Positions 1-6,826 are shown, counted from the first letter of the stretch. The stretch is DNA of 16,732 nt from an uncultured Campylobacter sp. (GCF_938017615.1 NZ_CALIJA010000196.1:1-16732); one strand, 5' to 3'. The notes: a model not told the origin generated them from the letters alone. Numbers and translations: made by a program.

Positions 1-38
1 CTTGAACGAATTATATATTTGTTTTTCATCGAACTCAT
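1..38 (-). CDS. Possible 5' end of a gene running off the window edge, perhaps an IS transposase
   Basis: Only twelve full codons are visible, reading MSSMKNKYIIRS from an ATG at 38-36. An AAAGGAG sits at 57-51, 12 nt from that ATG, which is rather far; a stop codon lies in frame three codons upstream, so the ATG at 38 is the earliest ATG. The start resembles what I recall of IS1595-family transposases (MKNKY followed by basic residues), but this is memory of a short pattern, not a domain match. A GGCTCTC word beginning at 82 on this strand could be the outer end of a terminal inverted repeat. A second open frame here, without a start codon, is equally short. Identity is unproven. Confidence 0.25.
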   Translation of the reverse strand, partial: MSSMKNKYIIRS

Positions 39-132
39 CGTAGCTTAATGCTCCTTTGTGTGAGCCTAAGTTAAAGAGAGCCTTTACTTTTAAGAGTTAA
101 AAATTTTTAGTAAAAATACCGCTCAAATTTTA

Positions 133-1221
133 TTAAATCCAAATCCTCACATTCAGTTTTAAAATTTTAACGATACTCAAAAAGCTTAAAATTTCGCTCT
201 TTATCTCGCTTGCGGGGTCGCGGCGCAGCACGCTTTCATAGACGCTGGGCTCGAAATTATCGCGCCCGGTGTGCACGAAAATATGGATCCGCCGCTCTCT
301 GATGCTCGCCCAGATCTGCGCTCCCATCGCGTCGCCCACCGCCAAAAACCGCTCCATAAATGCGGGCGTTAGCACGTACATCGCGTTTTGCGGCTCGTCG
401 CTAAGCACCTTGTATCGCGTGGCAAACTCCACGTTGTCCATCGCAACGGGCTTTAGACCTACGTGCTGCTTATTTTGCATCCCGCGCGGATAGATGAAAA
501 CGGGCGCGATGATGCGTTTGTTAAATTCCGTTACGAAAAACGCCCCCACGAGCTCGTGCTGCAAATTTTGATGAAAAAAGCTCACGTCGCTAAATTCAAA
601 GCTCACCCCCTGCCACACGCCGCCCACGCGGTCGTTGCCGCGCAGATTTTCGATAAATTCGAACAGATCGCTCTGCACCACGCGCCAAAACGGCACGCTG
701 CCGTAGGAGACGTATTTGTAGCCGAGCTCGCGCACGAAAGGCGCCAGATAGTGCTGCTTGTAGCTTTGGCGGTACCGCCCGGTAAAGATCTCTTGCATGC
801 TTTTTACGCCGAGCGCGTAAAGCCGCGTCGCTAACCACGCCCCAAGCGCCAGCGCGGCCAAGCCTATCAGCGTCTGCGGCAAGGCTGCGGAGTATTTGAA
901 GATCAAAAACGAGATCGCTACCGCGCCAAATTTCAAAATATTTTCCGTGCCGATGAGATCCTTTTGCCAGCCGTTTAAGTGCACCTCTTTAAGACTTACG
1001 GCGAGCGAGGCGACCGCCAGTAGCATAAGCATCGTCGCGCTAAAGCTCTGCGCGCCCTGCCTATCTGTAAAATACGCGATGACGCCGAATACTGCAAACA
1101 GCGCCACCGTGCTTACGACGACGAGCAGCTTTAGCTGCTCCACGTGCTTTTTGGCGTCCAGTCGCAGGCGCTCCAAATCGTAAATAGTCAAAATTTCGCC
1201 TTTTTTAAAATTTGCCCGCAA
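133..1221 (-). CDS. DUF3137 family membrane protein
   Basis: A 362-residue protein with four hydrophobic stretches in its N-terminal third (about 32-50, 61-77, 94-109 and 115-134) and a soluble C-terminal part. That part contains features I associate with DUF3137: a segment around 217-240 ending FNKRI, then an F-x-x-RYKVLSDEP stretch near 266-277 followed by LTPAFMERF at 284-292. The function of the family is unknown. No catalytic motif is evident. The first possible start is a TTG at 1221-1219 with no ribosome site. A second TTG at 1191-1189 (residue 11) has AAAAAAGG seven bases upstream and is at least as likely. The gene stands alone, divergent from the radical SAM gene across a 358-bp gap. 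Confidence 0.75.
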   Translation of the reverse strand: MRANFKKGEILTIYDLERLRLDAKKHVEQLKLLVVVSTVALFAVFGVIAYFTDRQGAQSFSATMLMLLAVASLAVSLKEVHLNGWQKDLIGTENILKFGAVAISFLIFKYSAALPQTLIGLAALALGAWLATRLYALGVKSMQEIFTGRYRQSYKQHYLAPFVRELGYKYVSYGSVPFWRVVQSDLFEFIENLRGNDRVGGVWQGVSFEFSDVSFFHQNLQHELVGAFFVTEFNKRIIAPVFIYPRGMQNKQHVGLKPVAMDNVEFATRYKVLSDEPQNAMYVLTPAFMERFLAVGDAMGAQIWASIRERRIHIFVHTGRDNFEPSVYESVLRRDPASEIKSEILSFLSIVKILKLNVRIWI

Positions 1222-1579
1222 TTTTAGCGAAATTCTGGGAATTTTGGAATTTCAAAGCTCACTCGTCCGCACATAAGGCGGATTTTTATATGAATTTCGC
1301 ACAGCGCCCCAAATTTAAGGATAAATTCAAAGCTCTAAGTTTAAAATTCCGCCGTAGCAGGGCGGCACGCGGAAGTTAAATTCCAAGGTATAAATTTGCT
1401 ACGTAGAATTTCAAAGCGGGATTTCCTAGCTAAATTTTTTAAAAGCAAATTTCAGTAAAATTTCACGATGCGGAATTTCAAATTAAAATTTTGCAAATTA
1501 AAATTCCGTAAAGTAAAGTTTTAAAGCGAAATCTTGCGCCAAAAACGTCGTCATTCGCAAATCAAATCATGGAGCAAAA
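1222..1579. other. Divergent intergenic region, no gene seen
   Basis: These 358 bases separate two divergent genes and should contain both promoters. No clear -10/-35 pair stands out, because AT-rich words such as AAATTT and TAAAATT occur throughout. It holds small inverted repeats, including CGGAATTT at 1471-1478 against AAATTCCG at 1501-1508. Reading frames in all phases are short and composed of the same recurring words. Confidence 0.6.
1471..1508. repeat. Inverted repeat upstream of the radical SAM gene
   Basis: CGGAATTT at 1471-1478 is the exact reverse complement of AAATTCCG at 1501-1508, with 22 bases between the arms that are almost all A and T. It lies about 70 bases before the radical SAM start and could form a hairpin in the leader or mark an operator. 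No function can be read from it alone. Confidence 0.35.
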
Positions 1580-2476
1580 ATGAGATATATTTTCGGGCCC
1601 GTCGCCTCGCGTAGGTTCGGGCGCAGCCTCGGCATCGATCTGAGCCCGCAGCGCAAGCAGTGCAACTTCAACTGCGTCTATTGCGAGCTGGGCGCGGGCA
1701 AGCCGGTAAGTGCGATGAGCGAGCCCTGTGAGATCGGCCCGGTCATCGCCGAGCTGAAAACAGCGCTACAAAGCCATGCGGGCATTGACGTCATCACGAT
1801 CACGGCAAACGGCGAGCCTACGCTGCATCCGCACTTTGCAGAGCTCGTAGACGCGCTAAAGGCGCTGCACCTGCCGCAGAAGCTGCTCGTTTTGTCAAAC
1901 GGCTCACTCGTGCGCGAAAACAGCGCAGCCCTAGCGAAACTTGATATCTGCAAATTTTCGCTAGATAGCGTGCTTGCGAAAAGCTTTCGTAAGGTAGACG
2001 GCCCGCATGCAGGCATTAGCGCCGAGGATATCGTAAGCGCGATCGCGGATTTCGCGCGCAAGTTTCGCGGCGAGCTTGATATCGAAATCCTAGTCGTGCG
2101 CGGGCTAAACGATACGCAAGAGGACTTTGCGGCGCTGAATGCGGCTTTAGCTCGCATCAATCCGCACCGCGTAGATATTGGCACTATAGATCGCCCGCCC
2201 GCATACCGCGTAGAGGGGGTGAGCGAGGCGCAGCTGCGCTACCTAGCTACTTTCATCGAAAATCAAAACGTAAATATCATCGCCGCGCCCAAATACGCAA
2301 GCGAGAGGCTGAGCTTTAGTGAGGATGAAATTTTGCGCACTCTCTCGCGCCGTCCGCAGCGCACGAGCGACGTGGAGGCGATGTTTGACGAAGCGAGCGC
2401 GCAGCTTTTAAAGCGTCTCGCGGATGCTGGCAAAGTCATTTTCAAAGACGGTTTTTACGAGATCGCAAAAGGCTAG
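1580..2476 (+). CDS. Radical SAM protein, wyosine-synthetase-like (COG0731 type)
   Basis: A 298-residue cytoplasmic protein. The CNFNCVYC motif at residues 28-35 gives the CxxxCxxC cysteines (C28, C32, C35) that hold the [4Fe-4S] cluster cleaving S-adenosylmethionine. ANGEPTLHP at 76-84 matches the GGE-type SAM-binding motif. The N-terminal FGPVxSRRxGxSLGID pattern is typical of the group related to archaeal and eukaryotic wybutosine synthesis enzymes; bacterial members have no settled substrate. Residues from about 246 onward look like a winged helix (DEILRTLSRRPQ, then DVEAMF...LLKRLADAG), suggesting nucleic acid or protein contact. The ATG start has GGAG at 1571-1574, five bases away. It is the only plus-strand gene of normal size here and seems monocistronic. 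Family assignment is firm; the reaction is unknown. Confidence 0.88.
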   Translation: MRYIFGPVASRRFGRSLGIDLSPQRKQCNFNCVYCELGAGKPVSAMSEPCEIGPVIAELKTALQSHAGIDVITITANGEPTLHPHFAELVDALKALHLPQKLLVLSNGSLVRENSAALAKLDICKFSLDSVLAKSFRKVDGPHAGISAEDIVSAIADFARKFRGELDIEILVVRGLNDTQEDFAALNAALARINPHRVDIGTIDRPPAYRVEGVSEAQLRYLATFIENQNVNIIAAPKYASERLSFSEDEILRTLSRRPQRTSDVEAMFDEASAQLLKRLADAGKVIFKDGFYEIAKG

Positions 2477-2573
2477 GGCGTTAAATTTTAAAAGCTCTTT
2501 TGCGGCGCGGCAAGGGAACGGCTTGAGTTTAGACGTTGTAGCAAACGGTGCTGCCGCACGCCGAGCTAGAGAG

Positions 2574-2620
2574 GCGGCGCAAGGAGGGCTAGCGTTAAAT
2601 TTAGCGCCGAGTTGCGCCGC
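2574..2620. repeat. GC-rich inverted repeat downstream of the radical SAM gene
   Basis: GCGGCGCAA at 2574-2582 pairs perfectly with TTGCGCCGC at 2612-2620, a 9-bp stem with a 29-base loop. It lies about 100 bases after the radical SAM stop codon. No T-tract follows on either strand, so it is not a standard intrinsic terminator. Confidence 0.4.
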
Positions 2621-2829
2621 TGCCGCAAAGGTGCTAGCACACCCGGTTTAGGAAACGATGCTACGCGGTATGCGTTGGTCTTTAATAGGCTAAGTGCCGT
2701 TAAATTATGAAATTTATACACACGGCGCAAAGATACAGACCCCAAACGGCGCTTTTTGAGTCTCGGCGGATTATTGAAGCAGGCCGAATGGATAGCAAAA
2801 GCGAGCTTGGAGCCGCGGGAGATTGCGAA

Positions 2830-2970
2830 ATGTACGCCTTTAAATTTAGCCTGCTTACCGTGCTTCTTTGGGTTTTTGCGTTCATTTTGGCGGATTTTAA
2901 TCGTCCGCGCGCCGAATGCGCGCTCATGCACGATACTGCGCGCTCAAAGAGCTGCGATCGGATAGTATAA
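2830..2970 (+). CDS. Possible small membrane protein, 46 residues
   Basis: An ATG at 2830 with GGAG at 2818-2821, eight bases upstream, opens a 46-residue frame. Residues 4-21 form one strongly hydrophobic stretch (FKFSLLTVLLWVFAFILA), followed by a polar, basic tail with two cysteines (C30 and C42). The shape of a single-span peptide behind a well-placed ribosome site is the only support. The frame extends further upstream to an ATG at 2707 without a ribosome site. The gene lies alone in a hairpin-rich non-coding region, and chance occurrence is quite possible. No family recognised. Confidence 0.25.
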   Translation: MYAFKFSLLTVLLWVFAFILADFNRPRAECALMHDTARSKSCDRIV

Positions 2971-3128
2971 ACGCCGTGAAATTTTATCGCATACTTCGGT
3001 CTTTAAATTTAAAATTTAGCCCGCAGAATTTTGATTGCACCGAAATTTTAACATAGATCGCGCTAAAAGCCCGCGTCATAAATCATCGCGGCCGCTAAAA
3101 TTTTAATTCGCACTCGTTTTGTCGCGAT

Positions 3129-3146
3129 AAAATTCTATGGAATTTT
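3129..3146. repeat. Small AT-rich hairpin followed by T-run
   Basis: AAAATTC at 3129-3135 and GAATTTT at 3140-3146 form a perfect 7-bp stem around the loop TATG, and the T-run continues to 3148. The shape is terminator-like on the plus strand but the stem is weak, and only the possible 46-residue peptide lies upstream. Confidence 0.3.
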
Positions 3147-3189
3147 TTAAATGCTAGCCGCAAAATTTCAAATCGTTATGCGTCTTGCG

Positions 3190-3241
3190 GCGGCGCTAAA
3201 ATTTTGACGCAATAGAATTCTGCAGCGGAATTTTACGCCGC
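3190..3241. repeat. Long imperfect hairpin in non-coding DNA
   Basis: GCGGCG-C-TAAAATT at 3190-3203 pairs with AATTTTACGCCGC at 3229-3241: thirteen base pairs interrupted by one bulged C, around a 25-base loop. Neither side is followed by a T-run. A stem this long with mixed GC and AT halves is unlikely to be chance and resembles the other dyads in this gap. Confidence 0.45.
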
Positions 3242-3291
3242 TTGACGTATCCGCTAGAGAGTGTTTGGGCGATAAAATTTTACGGCAGAGC

Positions 3292-3333
3292 TGCGGGCAA
3301 AATTCTAAATTCCAAAGTAAAATTTCGCCCGCA
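3292..3333 (-). repeat. Inverted repeat just after the tannase-like gene
   Basis: TGCGGGC at 3292-3298 and GCCCGCA at 3327-3333 form a 7-bp stem, with AAAATT and AAATTT extending the arms imperfectly. It begins 4 bases after the stop codon of the tannase-like gene on the minus strand, so it may end or protect that transcript. The T-run expected of an intrinsic terminator is missing. Confidence 0.4.
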
Positions 3334-3337
3334 AAGC

Positions 3338-4909
3338 CTACTGCGCAACTACTTTGTCGATCCAGTCAAAAAGCTCCTCAAGATCGTAATCGCCGCCGTG
3401 TCCTTGCCCCCAAGGCACTGCAAAATCGACGTTTTTGCCCGCGTTTTGCAAGCTAAGCGCCAAAATAACGGGAATCGCAAGCGCCGTATCGCGATCGCTC
3501 GCGCCGTGTCGGATGCGGTAAAATTTTGCGCCGTTTTCGTTGCGCACGAAGCTCATCGTATCCATCATCTCTACGATCCGCGCATCTGCGATTAGCACCC
3601 CTTTGGCGGGGTCATTCATCGCGCTAAAATCCGTAAAATGCGCCGCGTTAAATTTGGCGCCGCCGAACAGCTCGTTTTCGGGATTTTCAAGCGTGAAGCC
3701 GTCGAATGCGGGCGGGGTCTTGGCGCGCGGCTCGGAGGTCGCATAGCCCCAAAATAGCATATGCGATTGCGACGCGTCGTCCTTGATCTTTGCAGCGAGG
3801 TATATGGGCGCCTTCGCGCGCGGATTTTTCGCCGCAAAATTAGCAAACGAGGCCGATATGAGCCCGTTTATGTAATCTTTGAAGCTGCCGTCGCCGTTTT
3901 TATCCAGGCTTAGCGCGCGGCCGTCTCCGTCCTTTAAGCTTAGCGAGTTCAGATAGGCGGGGAATTGCGCCTTTAGCTCGTCTGAAATTTTAATCTGCGC
4001 TGTGCTTAGTTTGCCGCTTAGCATCTTGCGCGCGGGCTTTGCAGCGCTTTGATTTGCGCCTTTTTTGGAATTTTTTTCAGCGCCGCTAGAATTTTCGCCG
4101 CGCTCGTTAAATCCCGCTGCATCAAGCCCGCTAAAATCCATCTTTTCATATTCGCTCTGCGCGCCGAACATCCACTCATACGCCGCGTCCGCGTGCTTTA
4201 GATTTGTGATCGGACAGTATGCGGACGCCGCGTAAATTTTATCGCTCGCCTTTGCGGCACCCAGCTCCTGCAGATATGGCTCGTACGCGGCCTCGTCCCC
4301 GCTCGCTCCTAAAAGCGCCGAGAGCGCTCCGCCCGCGCTCGTGCCGTTTGAGACGATCTTGTTTGCATCCCCGGGCATCGCCGCGTCGTTAAATTTCAGA
4401 TACCGCACGGCGGCTTTTAGATCGACGATCGCTGCGGGCGCCTTGCCGATATAATCGCCATTTGCGCTCTTTAGCGTGCGTCCGCGCACTGCAGGAGCGG
4501 CTACGACGTAACCGCGCGAAAGCGCCGTAGCGATCGCGTTTGGCTTGCCGCTTTCGTCTATTTTGACCTCGCCTGCTTCGCCCGGCATGTAGCCGCCCAC
4601 GCCGTTTGGCAAAAATATCGGCGCGCTCGCGGCGTCAAATTTGCCGCTCTTGCGCCCCTCAAAATACTGCTGCGGGATGAAGATATTCATGCTCTGATAG
4701 CGCGCGCTTACGGGTCTAGCGACGTAGATTATGTTTTTGTAAGCGCGAAATTTTATCTTTTTGCCGCCTACGATCACGCTTTCTTGCGTAAAATTTGCGG
4801 CGTTAAATTTCAGATCTATTTGTGCGCTCTGCGCCGCAGCCTCGGCGTTTAGGCTTAGCGCGCCGCAAAGCATCGCAGCAGCGCCTAAAGCAAGGGATTT
4901 CTTACTCAT
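3338..4909 (-). CDS. Secreted alpha/beta hydrolase, subtype B tannase-like
   Basis: A 523-residue protein with a cleavable signal peptide (residues 1-24, likely cut after AEA). The nucleophile motif GTSAGG at 189-194 places the catalytic serine at S191. Near the C-terminus RHGASDRDT (467-475) supplies an acid, D472 or D474, and GQGHGGDYD (501-509) the histidine H504. The long match around SAGGALSALLGASG and YAASAYCPITNL is what I know from bacterial subtype B tannases and related feruloyl esterases, which split gallate esters or similar phenolic esters. Residues about 270-300 are a Ser/Lys-rich low-complexity insert. The ATG has AGGA seven bases upstream. The gene is alone, 231 bp after the thioredoxin gene. 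The fold is safe; the true substrate is not known. Confidence 0.82.
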   Translation of the reverse strand: MSKKSLALGAAAMLCGALSLNAEAAAQSAQIDLKFNAANFTQESVIVGGKKIKFRAYKNIIYVARPVSARYQSMNIFIPQQYFEGRKSGKFDAASAPIFLPNGVGGYMPGEAGEVKIDESGKPNAIATALSRGYVVAAPAVRGRTLKSANGDYIGKAPAAIVDLKAAVRYLKFNDAAMPGDANKIVSNGTSAGGALSALLGASGDEAAYEPYLQELGAAKASDKIYAASAYCPITNLKHADAAYEWMFGAQSEYEKMDFSGLDAAGFNERGENSSGAEKNSKKGANQSAAKPARKMLSGKLSTAQIKISDELKAQFPAYLNSLSLKDGDGRALSLDKNGDGSFKDYINGLISASFANFAAKNPRAKAPIYLAAKIKDDASQSHMLFWGYATSEPRAKTPPAFDGFTLENPENELFGGAKFNAAHFTDFSAMNDPAKGVLIADARIVEMMDTMSFVRNENGAKFYRIRHGASDRDTALAIPVILALSLQNAGKNVDFAVPWGQGHGGDYDLEELFDWIDKVVAQ

Positions 4910-5140
4910 TGAAGTATCCTTTATATTTTAATATTGCCGCTTTTTAGCCATTCAAGCAGCTTAGTGACAAAGCTAATTTTAGCAAAACTCGGCGAATACT
5001 TAAATCCGCTGCGTGCCTAAATTTTGAAATTTAAACGCAAAGGCATCTGCAAGTTGAAAGAAATTTTAAACTCGAAGTGTTATTTTAGTGGGTATTTGCA
5101 ATCCGCCGCCGCAAAAGCTAGCTGCATCAAATTCTGCTCG

Positions 5141-5635
5141 CTAATTCATAAGCTTGAGCTGCGTTTCAAAGGCGGATTTGGGGTAGAGGCCGATGAGTTT
5201 TTTGACCGCTTTGCCGTTCTTATCGTAGATCACCGACGTGGGGGTGCCGAAAATGCCGCCTACGATGGTTTCAAAGTATTTTACGGAGTTTGCGCCGCTG
5301 ACGCTTGGGAATTTTATCCCCTTTTCGCGGGCGACCGCGGCGTCGGCTTCCAGACCTTTACCGTCGCCTAAAACGCCGATAATTAGCGCGTCGCCGCTAG
5401 CTTGCAGCTCGTTTAGCGTGGGCACTTGGGCTTTGCACGCGCCGCAGCTGCTGGTGTAGAAAAATAGCACGAACGGCTTGTCGTTGCCCTCGATCTTTAG
5501 CGTGCGCTTGGAGGGATCGAACTTGGAGGCGAGCGAGGTGCCGTCACTGCTTAGATGGTGTTTCCATCCGTCGCAGCCTGCGAGCAGCAGCGCGAGCACG
5601 GCGGCGACAACTTTTAAATTTAAAAATTTTATCAT
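5141..5635 (-). CDS. Thioredoxin-fold (TlpA-like) lipoprotein of the P19 iron cluster
   Basis: A 164-residue thiol-disulfide protein. The lipobox LLAGC (17-21) predicts lipid attachment at C21 and a periplasmic location on a membrane. The active site is SCGAC (C64-G-A-C67), preceded by FVLFFYTS, and the cis-proline loop is GTP at 130-132. The length fits a TlpA/ResA-type protein. In C. jejuni the equivalent position after the iron-cluster ATPase holds two thioredoxin-like proteins (Cj1664 and Cj1665); only one intact copy is seen here. Its ATG overlaps the stop of the preceding small frame in an ATGA junction, so translation may be coupled. The likely job is to reduce a disulfide or pass electrons to a cluster protein such as the DUF2318 protein; that partner is inference. 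Confidence 0.85.
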   Translation of the reverse strand: MIKFLNLKVVAAVLALLLAGCDGWKHHLSSDGTSLASKFDPSKRTLKIEGNDKPFVLFFYTSSCGACKAQVPTLNELQASGDALIIGVLGDGKGLEADAAVAREKGIKFPSVSGANSVKYFETIVGGIFGTPTSVIYDKNGKAVKKLIGLYPKSAFETQLKLMN

Positions 5636-6003
5636 CTAAAACCCGCCTTCGGGCACGCTAAATCGGCCTTTAAATTTGCATTTGAAATTTTAAAATTTAC
5701 GGCGCGATCTCTGTCGGAATTTATGTCGCTATCCGCACTAGAATTTATGCCGTGACACATGGCGCGATCCATGTCGCAATCCGCGTCCGTAGCGTTTCGG
5801 CTTTTAAAATTTAGACTTTTAAAATTTTTACCCACTCCGCTCGGCGTCGCAACGGCGCTTGATCTTTCTAGGCAAACGGCTTCGGCGGGACGTGCGCAGC
5901 AAAGAGCCGCGCCTGCTAGCGCGAGCCTTAGGCGGATCCAAAAAGAGCGCGCGGCGCAGGCGGTGAAATTTTTAAATTTTAACGTAGCTTTATTTTTCAT
6001 CAT
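5632..6003 (-). CDS. Uncertain small reading frame between ATPase and thioredoxin genes
   Basis: A frame of 123 residues from the ATG at 6003-6001, or nine bases longer from a TTG at 6012-6010. It ends in an ATGA overlap with the thioredoxin gene, the arrangement expected for coupled translation. The N-terminal part looks like a signal peptide (LALAGAALCCARPAEA), but the rest is dominated by the AAATTT words of non-coding DNA and by two Asp-rich runs, ATDADCDMDRAM and SADSDINSDRDRAV, which reflect an imperfect direct repeat at 5701-5800. No domain is recognised. In C. jejuni a second thioredoxin-like gene lies here. The frame could be a decayed relic of it, a leader that keeps ribosomes moving, or chance. 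No strong ribosome site precedes either start. Confidence 0.3.
   Translation of the reverse strand: MMKNKATLKFKNFTACAARSFWIRLRLALAGAALCCARPAEAVCLERSSAVATPSGVGKNFKSLNFKSRNATDADCDMDRAMCHGINSSADSDINSDRDRAVNFKISNANLKADLACPKAGFR
5701..5781. repeat. Imperfect 60-bp direct repeat
   Basis: GGCGCGATCTCTGTCGGAAT at 5701-5720 recurs as GGCGCGATCCATGTCGCAAT at 5761-5780, exactly 60 bases on, with 17 of 20 positions the same. Extra ATGTCG and AATTTATG words lie between. It suggests a local duplication inside the doubtful reading frame before the thioredoxin gene. Confidence 0.45.
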
Positions 6004-6015
6004 GCGAGCCAAATT

Positions 6016-6825
6016 TTACGCACTCTGATCTTCGCCGCCAGAGCTTTGCGAGGCGGGATTTTGCTCGCTCGCAGCTTCGGCGCTAGAGCTTTGCGAAGTG
6101 CTTTGGCTTAAATCGTGATCTAAAATTTTATCCTGCGAGCCTAGATGATGTTTCATCGTGCTTTGATCCAAAAGTTCTATTCGATCGAGCTTGCCGTGTC
6201 TTAGGCGTACCACTTTGTCGGCGAATTTACCGAGCTCTTCGTTGTGCGTGACCAAAAGCAGCGTCTTGCCCTCGCTGCGAAGCGTCTGAAAGAGCTGCAA
6301 AACCACGCGCTCGTTGGCCTCGTCGAGGTTGCCCGTAGGTTCGTCGGCGATGATGATGTCGGGATCATTGATGAGTGCGCGCGCGATGCAGACACGCTGC
6401 TGCTCGCCGCCGCTAAGCTCGCTAGGGCGGTGCGTGATGCGGTGTCCGAGCCCTACTTTCTCAAGTGCTGCCTTGGCGCTGTCCTCGTCCACGCAGCTGT
6501 GGTAGTATTGATTTAACATAACGTTTTCGACGGCCGTTAGATAGGGGATTAGGTGAAACTGCTGAAACACGAGACCGATCTTTTTGCGGCGAAATTCTAA
6601 AATTTGCTCGTCGTTTAGCGCGCTCGCGTCGGCTCCGCCTAGGATGTATCTGCCTGCGGTGGGGGTATCCATCAGGCTTAGGATATTTACGAGCGTGCTC
6701 TTGCCGCTGCCGCTTGGGCCCATTATGCTGACCCACTCGCCGCTTAAAACGTCGAAGCTGATATTATCGAGTGCCTTGACCTCGCCGAAGTATTTGCAGA
6801 TGCCTTCAAATTTTAAAATTTCCAT
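6016..6825 (-). CDS. ABC transporter ATP-binding protein, MacB/LolD type
   Basis: A 269-residue ATPase. Walker A is GPSGSGKST (36-44), the Q-loop lies at Q88-Q89, the signature is LSGGEQQ (137-143), Walker B is IIIADEP (157-163), and the switch histidine is H194. The sequence is of the MacB/LolD/FtsE class, which works with FtsX-like permeases, and the two genes just upstream are such permeases. It corresponds in position to Cj1663 of C. jejuni. The ATG starts one base after the previous stop, with AAGGGA inside the end of that gene. The core family ends near residue 220. Here a tail of about 45 residues follows, with two histidines (H226, H227), DHD at 236-238, then a Ser/Gln-rich run. The tail may be a regulatory or metal-sensing add-on; that is inference. 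Confidence 0.92.
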   Translation of the reverse strand: MEILKFEGICKYFGEVKALDNISFDVLSGEWVSIMGPSGSGKSTLVNILSLMDTPTAGRYILGGADASALNDEQILEFRRKKIGLVFQQFHLIPYLTAVENVMLNQYYHSCVDEDSAKAALEKVGLGHRITHRPSELSGGEQQRVCIARALINDPDIIIADEPTGNLDEANERVVLQLFQTLRSEGKTLLLVTHNEELGKFADKVVRLRHGKLDRIELLDQSTMKHHLGSQDKILDHDLSQSTSQSSSAEAASEQNPASQSSGGEDQSA

Positions 6826-6826
6826 G

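Larger units (their letters stand above)
2477..3337. other. 861-bp largely non-coding region with several hairpins
   Basis: No full-length gene fits here on either strand; frames are short and cross inverted repeats. The region holds four imperfect or perfect dyads (2574-2620, 3129-3146, 3190-3241 and 3292-3333) and one possible small membrane peptide (2830-2970). Two stretches, 3088-3155 and 3187-3241, look like diverged copies about 100 bases apart. Both begin GCGG, reach a GCTAAAATTTT word, and end with AATTCT then GGAATTTT. Confidence 0.55.

Noticed and set aside
463..834. Open plus-strand frame of 123 codons opposite the DUF3137 gene
   Set aside because: It lies wholly inside a better-supported minus-strand gene, has no recognisable domain and no ribosome site; GC-rich codon use on the other strand explains the lack of stops.
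2566..2931. Minus-strand frame of 121 codons in the non-coding gap
   Set aside because: Composition is arginine- and lysine-rich without domain features, it crosses the 2574-2620 inverted repeat, and no ribosome site precedes it.
3242..3595. Plus-strand frame at the end of the tannase-like gene
   Set aside because: Most of it is antisense to a confident gene, and the rest crosses the hairpin at 3292-3333.
4910..5140. Possible promoter for the tannase-like gene
   Set aside because: Several TAAAAT-like words occur, but none has a clear spacing or T-tract pattern that sets it apart from the AT-rich background, so no site was called.
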